Part shown: positions 6,148-9,853 of the stretch, in pieces
How positions within the stretch are numbered: position 1 is the stretch's first letter
Layout: each line of letters starts with the position of its first letter
Source of the DNA: Loktanella sp.
GTDB lineage: Bacteria > Pseudomonadota > Alphaproteobacteria > Rhodobacterales > Rhodobacteraceae
Reading direction: 5' to 3'
Assembly (NCBI GenBank): GCA_003551805.1
Contig: PUNR01000288.1
Location: forward strand, 1 to 9,853
DNA length: 9,853 bases
Position numbers and translations under genes: made by a program
The notes under the pieces: generated by a model
What the model was told of the DNA's origin: nothing
The model's input: the letters and a program-made list of their open reading frames with translations, nothing else
The model's database searches: none

Positions 6148-6971
6148 GCAACCCTTACCAAGACGGGCGCGGCAACAAAGACCGGTCCATCACCAACCCC
6201 GCAGGTCAGGGCAGCGAGATGCCCCGCAGCAAAAGCGGTAAGGTGACAGCCGCAGGTGACAGCACCGCCTTTCTGATCGGCGAGGCGATGACCGGCGGTT
6301 ATGGCAAAGGCCCCGACATCCTGCATGCATGCACCATCGCCGTAGAACGCGGCGAGATTGCAGTGATCGTTGGCCCCAACGGTGCGGGCAAATCCACTGC
6401 GATGAAGGCTGTTTTCGGGATGCTGAACGTCCGGTCAGGCCGTGTGCTGCTGGATGGTGAAGACATCACCGCGCTGACGCCGCAGGACCGTGTGGTCAAA
6501 GGCATGGGCTTTGTGCCGCAGACTTCTAATATTTTCACGTCGATGACGGTGGAAGAAAACCTTGAAATGGGGGCTTTCATCCGCCGCGACGATTTCCGTG
6601 ATACGATGGCGCAGGTTTATGACCTGTTCCCGATCCTCAAGGAAAAGCGCAATCAGGCCGCAGGTGAATTGTCAGGCGGGCAGCGTCAGCAGGTCGCCGT
6701 AGGCCGTGCCTTGATGACCAAACCCAAGGTTTTGATGCTGGACGAACCCACCGCAGGCGTTAGCCCCATCGTGATGGATGAATTGTTCGACCGCATCATC
6801 GAGGTCGCACGCACCGGAATCCCGATCCTGATGGTTGAACAGAACGCGCGTCAAGCGCTTGAAATTGCAGATAAAGCCTATGTTTTGGTGCAGGGGCGCA
6901 ATGCCCACACCGGCACAGGCAAAGAATTGCTGGCCGATCCCGAAGTCCGCCGCAGTTTCCTTGGGGGATAA
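6144..6971 (+). CDS. livF: LIV-type ABC transporter ATP-binding protein LivF, with N-terminal extension
   Basis: The second ATPase of the importer, 275 residues against a usual length of about 235. Motifs: Walker A GPNGAGKST (77-85), Q-loop Gln126 in FVPQTSNIF, signature LSGGQ (176-180), Walker B VLMLDEP (196-202). The H-switch position reads VEQNA (Gln233), as is normal for LivF. The family core begins near residue 43 with FLIGEAMTGGYGKGPDIL. Residues 1-42 are an extra polar segment rich in Gly, Lys, Arg and Ser with no recognised motif. The start at 6144 is supported by the four-base ATGA overlap with livG; internal ATGs at 6219 and 6288 are weaker alternatives (the latter would leave the nucleotide-binding core without its first strand). 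livH follows after five bases. The assignment as LivF is firm; the role of the extension is unknown. Confidence 0.95.
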   Translation: MSNPYQDGRGNKDRSITNPAGQGSEMPRSKSGKVTAAGDSTAFLIGEAMTGGYGKGPDILHACTIAVERGEIAVIVGPNGAGKSTAMKAVFGMLNVRSGRVLLDGEDITALTPQDRVVKGMGFVPQTSNIFTSMTVEENLEMGAFIRRDDFRDTMAQVYDLFPILKEKRNQAAGELSGGQRQQVAVGRALMTKPKVLMLDEPTAGVSPIVMDELFDRIIEVARTGIPILMVEQNARQALEIADKAYVLVQGRNAHTGTGKELLADPEVRRSFLGG

Positions 6972-6976
6972 GGGAT

Positions 6977-7987
6977 ATGGATTTCATCAACGCTTTCGTC
7001 GTGCTGGCCAATTTCGTGATCGTGCCTGGCCTTGCTTACGGCGCGCAGTTGGCGCTGGGTGCGCTGGGTGTGACCCTGATCTACGGCATCCTGCGGTTTT
7101 CCAACTTTGCGCATGGCGATACGATGGCCTTTGGCACCGCGATCACCATCATCGGCACCAATGCGCTGCTGGCGCTTGGCATCACCTTTGGCCCGCTGCC
7201 GACAGCTCTGCTTGCCCTGCCCTTTGGCATTGCGATCACCTGTCTGTTGTTGTTGGGCACGGATTGGGCGGTTTATAAGTTCTACCGCACCAAAAAGGCG
7301 GCGCCTGTCATTCTGGTGATCGTGTCGATGGGTGTGATGTTCGTGATGAACGGCATCGTGCGGTTCATCATCGGCGTGAACGACATCAACTTTGCCGATG
7401 GTGAACGTTTCGTCGTCACCGCACGTGGTTTTCGCGAAGCGACCGGTCTGGCCGAAGGGCTCGCGATCCGCACCACGCAGGTCATCACCGTCGTTGTCGC
7501 CCTGATCGCGATGGCGCTGTTGTTCTGGTTCCTGAACAAGACCCGCACCGGCAAATCCATGCGCGCGTTTTCCGATAACGAAGATCTCGCACTGCTGTCG
7601 GGTATTAACCCCGACCGTGTGGTCATGGTGACATGGATGATCGTTGCAGCCTTGGCGACGACTGCAGGTGTGCTTTATGGTTTGGATAAATCCTTCAAAG
7701 CCTTCACCTATTTCCAGCTGCTGCTACCAATCTTTGCAGCCGCAATCGTGGGGGGCTTGGGCAATCCTTTGGGGGCTATTGCAGGCGGTTTCGTGATTGC
7801 CTTCAGCGAGGTCACAGTGACCTATGCATGGCGCCGCGTGGTCAGTTACCTGCTGCCAGAGGATATGGCCCCAGATGGCCTGCTGCAACTTATGTCTACC
7901 GATTATAAATTCGCCGTCAGCTTTGCGATCCTGATTATCGTTTTGCTATTCAAGCCGACCGGCCTGTTCAAAGGGCAATCCGTATGA
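6977..7987 (+). CDS. livH: LIV-type ABC transporter inner-membrane permease LivH
   Basis: A 336-residue polytopic inner-membrane protein forming half of the translocation channel. Hydrophobic segments are visible at about 6-28, 30-39, 50-70, 75-98, 110-133, 168-187, 214-236, 247-280 and 309-326. The LivH signature LGVTLIYGILRFSNFAHGD lies near 30-48, and the cytoplasmic coupling segment that contacts the ATPases is KSMRAFSDNEDLALLSGINP (193-212), including the family's R-A-x-x-x-N-x-x-L-A pattern. The conserved AAIVGGLGNPLGAIAGG motif (255-271) follows. A GGGGG run at 6963-6967 within the end of livF can serve as ribosome site. The gene starts five bases after the livF stop and overlaps livM by four bases, so it is clearly co-translated with its neighbours. 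It would pair with LivM as a heterodimer. The function is firm, the substrate unknown. Confidence 0.95.
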   Translation: MDFINAFVVLANFVIVPGLAYGAQLALGALGVTLIYGILRFSNFAHGDTMAFGTAITIIGTNALLALGITFGPLPTALLALPFGIAITCLLLLGTDWAVYKFYRTKKAAPVILVIVSMGVMFVMNGIVRFIIGVNDINFADGERFVVTARGFREATGLAEGLAIRTTQVITVVVALIAMALLFWFLNKTRTGKSMRAFSDNEDLALLSGINPDRVVMVTWMIVAALATTAGVLYGLDKSFKAFTYFQLLLPIFAAAIVGGLGNPLGAIAGGFVIAFSEVTVTYAWRRVVSYLLPEDMAPDGLLQLMSTDYKFAVSFAILIIVLLFKPTGLFKGQSV

Positions 7988-9288
7988 ACCCCGCAATCCG
8001 CGCACCGCTGCTGTTTGGTTTCGTCGCCGTTCTGATGATCGGGACGGGTATTGTGCAAGGCTGGAATTCGGCCTTGCTGATCCTCAATATGGGGCTGATT
8101 TCCGCGATTATGGCGCTGGGGGTCAATCTGCAATGGGGCTTTGCAGGGCTGTTCAATATCGGGGTTATGGGCTTTGTCGCGTTGGGTGGTTTGGCCGCCG
8201 TGCTGGTTTCAACACCGCCGACACCGGGGGCCTTTGCTGCGGGTGGCTGGAACATCCTGATCGGTCTGACGCTGGGGGCGGCAACGGTTGTCGCGGCCGT
8301 GCTGGCGCAAAGCCGGATGCAAAAAGGACGCCTGCGTACCTTTACAACGCTGGCAATCCTGATCGTGGGGTTCTTTGTTTACCGCGCTGTGTTTGATCCC
8401 GGCGTCGATGCGATTGAGGCGATCAACCCATCCGTCAGCGGCAATATTGGTGGTCTGAACCTGCCTATCTTGCTGTCATGGCCCGTGGGTGGCCTGCTGG
8501 CGGGTGCCGCAGCTTGGGTGATTGGCAAGACTGCGCTTGGCCTGCGGTCTGATTATCTGGCGATTGCCACTCTTGGCATCGCGGAGATTATCATCGCCGT
8601 GCTAAAGAACGAAGACTGGCTGTCGCGTGGTGTGAAAAACGTCATCGGCCTGCCCCGTCCTGTGCCCTTCGAGATCGAGTTGCAGCAAGATCCTGCCTTT
8701 GTCGAACGCGCGCTGAGTCTTGGCATGAACCCCGTGACGGCGTCGGGCATCTATACCAAATTGGCCTATGCCGGCCTGTTTGTGGTCGTTCTGCTGATCC
8801 TGTTGTGGATGGCCGAAAAAGCGCTGAACAGCCCGTGGGGCCGGATGATGCGTGCGATCCGTGACAATGAAACCGCCGCCCGCGCCATGGGCAAGGATGT
8901 GACCGCACGGCATTTGCAGATTTTTATCCTCGGGTCGGCGATCTGCGGCATCGCGGGGGCGATGATGACGACGCTGGACGGACAATTGACGCCCGGCAGT
9001 TACCAGCCTTTGCGCTTTACCTTCCTTGTGTGGGTGATGGTGATCGTTGGCGGATCTGGTAACAATTGGGGTGCTGTGCTGGGCGGTATCCTGATCTGGT
9101 GGCTATGGGTGCAGGTTGAACCGATGGGTCTGGCGCTGATGCAGTTGCTGTCCAGCGGGCTGACCGATGGCAGCGCGCTGCAAACCCGCATGATTGATGC
9201 CGCCGCCCATATGCGCCTGCTGACAATGGGGCTGCTGATGTTGATCGTGTTGCGGTTCAGTCCGCGCGGGTTGATCCCCGAACGGTGA
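7984..9288 (+). CDS. livM: LIV-type ABC transporter inner-membrane permease LivM
   Basis: The second membrane subunit, 434 residues. The family signature ALGVNLQWGFAGLFNIGVMGF (44-64), LRSDYLAIATLGIAEI (187-202) and the ATPase-coupling segment GRMMRAIRDNETAARAMGKD (286-305) are clear, as is VIVGGSGNNWGAVLGG (353-368). Many LivM proteins are about 320-360 residues (E. coli LivM is longer, through an N-terminal part). Here the extra length is internal: about residues 76-160 contain a basic loop (SRMQKGRLR), an additional hydrophobic segment (119-136) and a polar loop (137-158). About 225-258 form a second polar, acidic loop. About eleven hydrophobic segments are visible in all. The start overlaps the livH stop (ATGA). 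It is the last transporter gene; a hairpin follows 11 bases after the stop. The assignment is firm. Confidence 0.95.
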   Translation: MNPAIRAPLLFGFVAVLMIGTGIVQGWNSALLILNMGLISAIMALGVNLQWGFAGLFNIGVMGFVALGGLAAVLVSTPPTPGAFAAGGWNILIGLTLGAATVVAAVLAQSRMQKGRLRTFTTLAILIVGFFVYRAVFDPGVDAIEAINPSVSGNIGGLNLPILLSWPVGGLLAGAAAWVIGKTALGLRSDYLAIATLGIAEIIIAVLKNEDWLSRGVKNVIGLPRPVPFEIELQQDPAFVERALSLGMNPVTASGIYTKLAYAGLFVVVLLILLWMAEKALNSPWGRMMRAIRDNETAARAMGKDVTARHLQIFILGSAICGIAGAMMTTLDGQLTPGSYQPLRFTFLVWVMVIVGGSGNNWGAVLGGILIWWLWVQVEPMGLALMQLLSSGLTDGSALQTRMIDAAAHMRLLTMGLLMLIVLRFSPRGLIPER

Positions 9289-9298
9289 CTTGTTCTTA

Positions 9299-9327
9299 AC
9301 CTCTGCCCTGTTAGAAGGGGCAGAGGT
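9299..9327 (+). terminator. GC-rich hairpin after livM; terminator or translation-control element
   Basis: A perfect ten-base-pair inverted repeat, ACCTCTGCCC (9299-9308) and GGGCAGAGGT (9318-9327), can be extended by a T-G wobble to close a seven-base loop. It begins 11 bases after the livM stop. No T-run follows the stem, so it is not a standard intrinsic terminator. The right arm contains GGGG and GAGG, which could act as ribosome sites for the following gene. A structural role in mRNA stability or start-site masking is as plausible as termination. Confidence 0.45.
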
Positions 9328-9343
9328 GACATGCGGGGGCATT

Positions 9344-9853
9344 ATGGTCTTGATCTTTCGGTGGCTGGTCAGGCTGACAACCGCACTGGTCGTGCTGGTC
9401 GTCGCGGCTGTGGCGCTTGCCTATTATTTCGCCACACGGTCCCTGCCCGACTATAATGCAACTGCGCAAGTCACTGATATCACTGCCCCTGTCGATATTG
9501 TGCGCGATAACGCCAACGTGCCGCATATCTTTGGCGACACTGATGCCGATGTGTTTTTTGGCCTTGGCTATGCCCATGCGCAGGACCGGCTGTGGCAGAT
9601 GACGATGCTGCGCCGGACCGTGCAGGGACGTCTTTCTGAACTTTTCGGCGAACGCACACTTGGCATTGACGAAGTGTTGCGGCGCTATGACCTTTATACC
9701 GCCGCGACTGCATCGGTCGCAGCGCAGGACGCCCAGACCACCCAAGCGTTGGAGGCTTATGCCGCAGGCGTCAACGCCTGGCTGGAACAAGTGAACGAAG
9801 GTGCCTTGGGCCGCGGCGCGCCTGAAATGTGGTTGTTCAACCATGCGATTGCG
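9344..9853 (+). CDS. Penicillin acylase family protein (S45 Ntn-hydrolase), partial (3' end beyond right edge)
   Basis: The first 170 residues of a protein of the penicillin G acylase/acyl-homoserine-lactone acylase family, normally 750-850 residues. These enzymes hydrolyse amide bonds after autocleavage into alpha and beta chains. The catalytic N-terminal serine of the beta chain lies outside the window and cannot be checked. The visible family signature is VDIVRDNANVPHIFGDTD (50-67) and FFGLGYAHAQDRLWQM (71-86), followed by RTVQGRLSELFGE and AYAAGVNAWL (139-148). Residues about 9-30 form a hydrophobic signal-anchor after a basic start, so it is likely periplasmic and membrane-attached. The ATG at 9344 has GGGGG (9335-9339) four bases upstream. 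An in-frame GTG at 9326, with AAGGGG before it, would add six residues and is a real alternative. The gene lies 55 bases after livM on the same strand, so read-through is possible. The natural substrate is unknown. Confidence 0.9.
   Translation, partial: MVLIFRWLVRLTTALVVLVVAAVALAYYFATRSLPDYNATAQVTDITAPVDIVRDNANVPHIFGDTDADVFFGLGYAHAQDRLWQMTMLRRTVQGRLSELFGERTLGIDEVLRRYDLYTAATASVAAQDAQTTQALEAYAAGVNAWLEQVNEGALGRGAPEMWLFNHAIA

Noticed and set aside
9331..9453. An ATG at 9331 preceded by GAGGTGAC as the start of a separate short gene
   Set aside because: Its frame gives a Gly/Arg-rich product ending after about 40 codons inside the acylase gene, with no family resemblance.
9311..9844. A minus-strand open frame opposite the acylase gene
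   Set aside because: It is antisense to a well-matched acylase N-terminus and resembles nothing recognisable.
1..9853. Mobile elements, CRISPR arrays, tRNA or rRNA genes, toxin-antitoxin or defence genes
   Set aside because: None of their sequence hallmarks was seen; the coding style is uniform across the window.

Overview
The window looks like an ordinary chromosomal segment of a marine alphaproteobacterium, most likely a member of the Rhodobacteraceae (Roseobacter group). This is inferred from the moderately GC-rich coding, the PAS_5-type protein, the plant-like class II DAHP synthase, the GlxA/AraC regulator and the style of the LIV-type transporter. No rRNA, tRNA, CRISPR array, insertion sequence, prophage or attachment site was recognised. 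I do not see a clearly new biological system. The points of interest are regulatory signals and structural variations in otherwise recognisable genes.

Layout from left to right. (1) 1-607, minus strand: the N-terminal two thirds of a YicC-family endoribonuclease, cut by the left edge. (2) 608-793: a divergent intergenic region with a cluster of TTAA motifs that includes a CtrA-like TTAA-N7-TTAA site. (3) 794-1423, plus: a PAS_5-family protein. (4) 1424-2794, minus: class II DAHP synthase, the first enzyme of the shikimate pathway, converging on the PAS gene with no gap at all. (5) 2795-2951: a second divergent region with a plausible minus-strand promoter and a 10-bp-spaced direct repeat. (6) 2952-3953, plus: a GlxA-type regulator (DJ-1/PfpI domain plus AraC helix-turn-helix domain). 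(7) 4086-9288, plus: a five-gene HAAT/LIV-type ABC uptake operon in the order binding protein, LivG, LivF, LivH, LivM. A strong intrinsic terminator lies between the binding-protein gene and livG, and the last four genes are tightly packed with two ATGA overlaps. (8) 9344-9853, plus: the N-terminus of a membrane-anchored penicillin-acylase-family (Ntn-hydrolase, S45) protein, cut by the right edge.

How the genes may work together. The transporter genes form one functional unit: a periplasmic binding protein, two membrane subunits and two ATPases importing an amino acid or a related small solute. The substrate cannot be read from sequence. The GlxA-type regulator lies 132 bases upstream on the same strand, and the gap carries small dyads and an imperfect direct repeat, so it is a reasonable candidate regulator of the operon. 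Characterised relatives of GlxA regulators respond to carnitine, glycine betaine, sarcosine or arginine. The acylase follows LivM by 55 bases and may be co-transcribed. An exported amide hydrolase could release substrate for the transporter, but that is inference. The yicC, PAS and DAHP synthase genes look like unrelated housekeeping neighbours.
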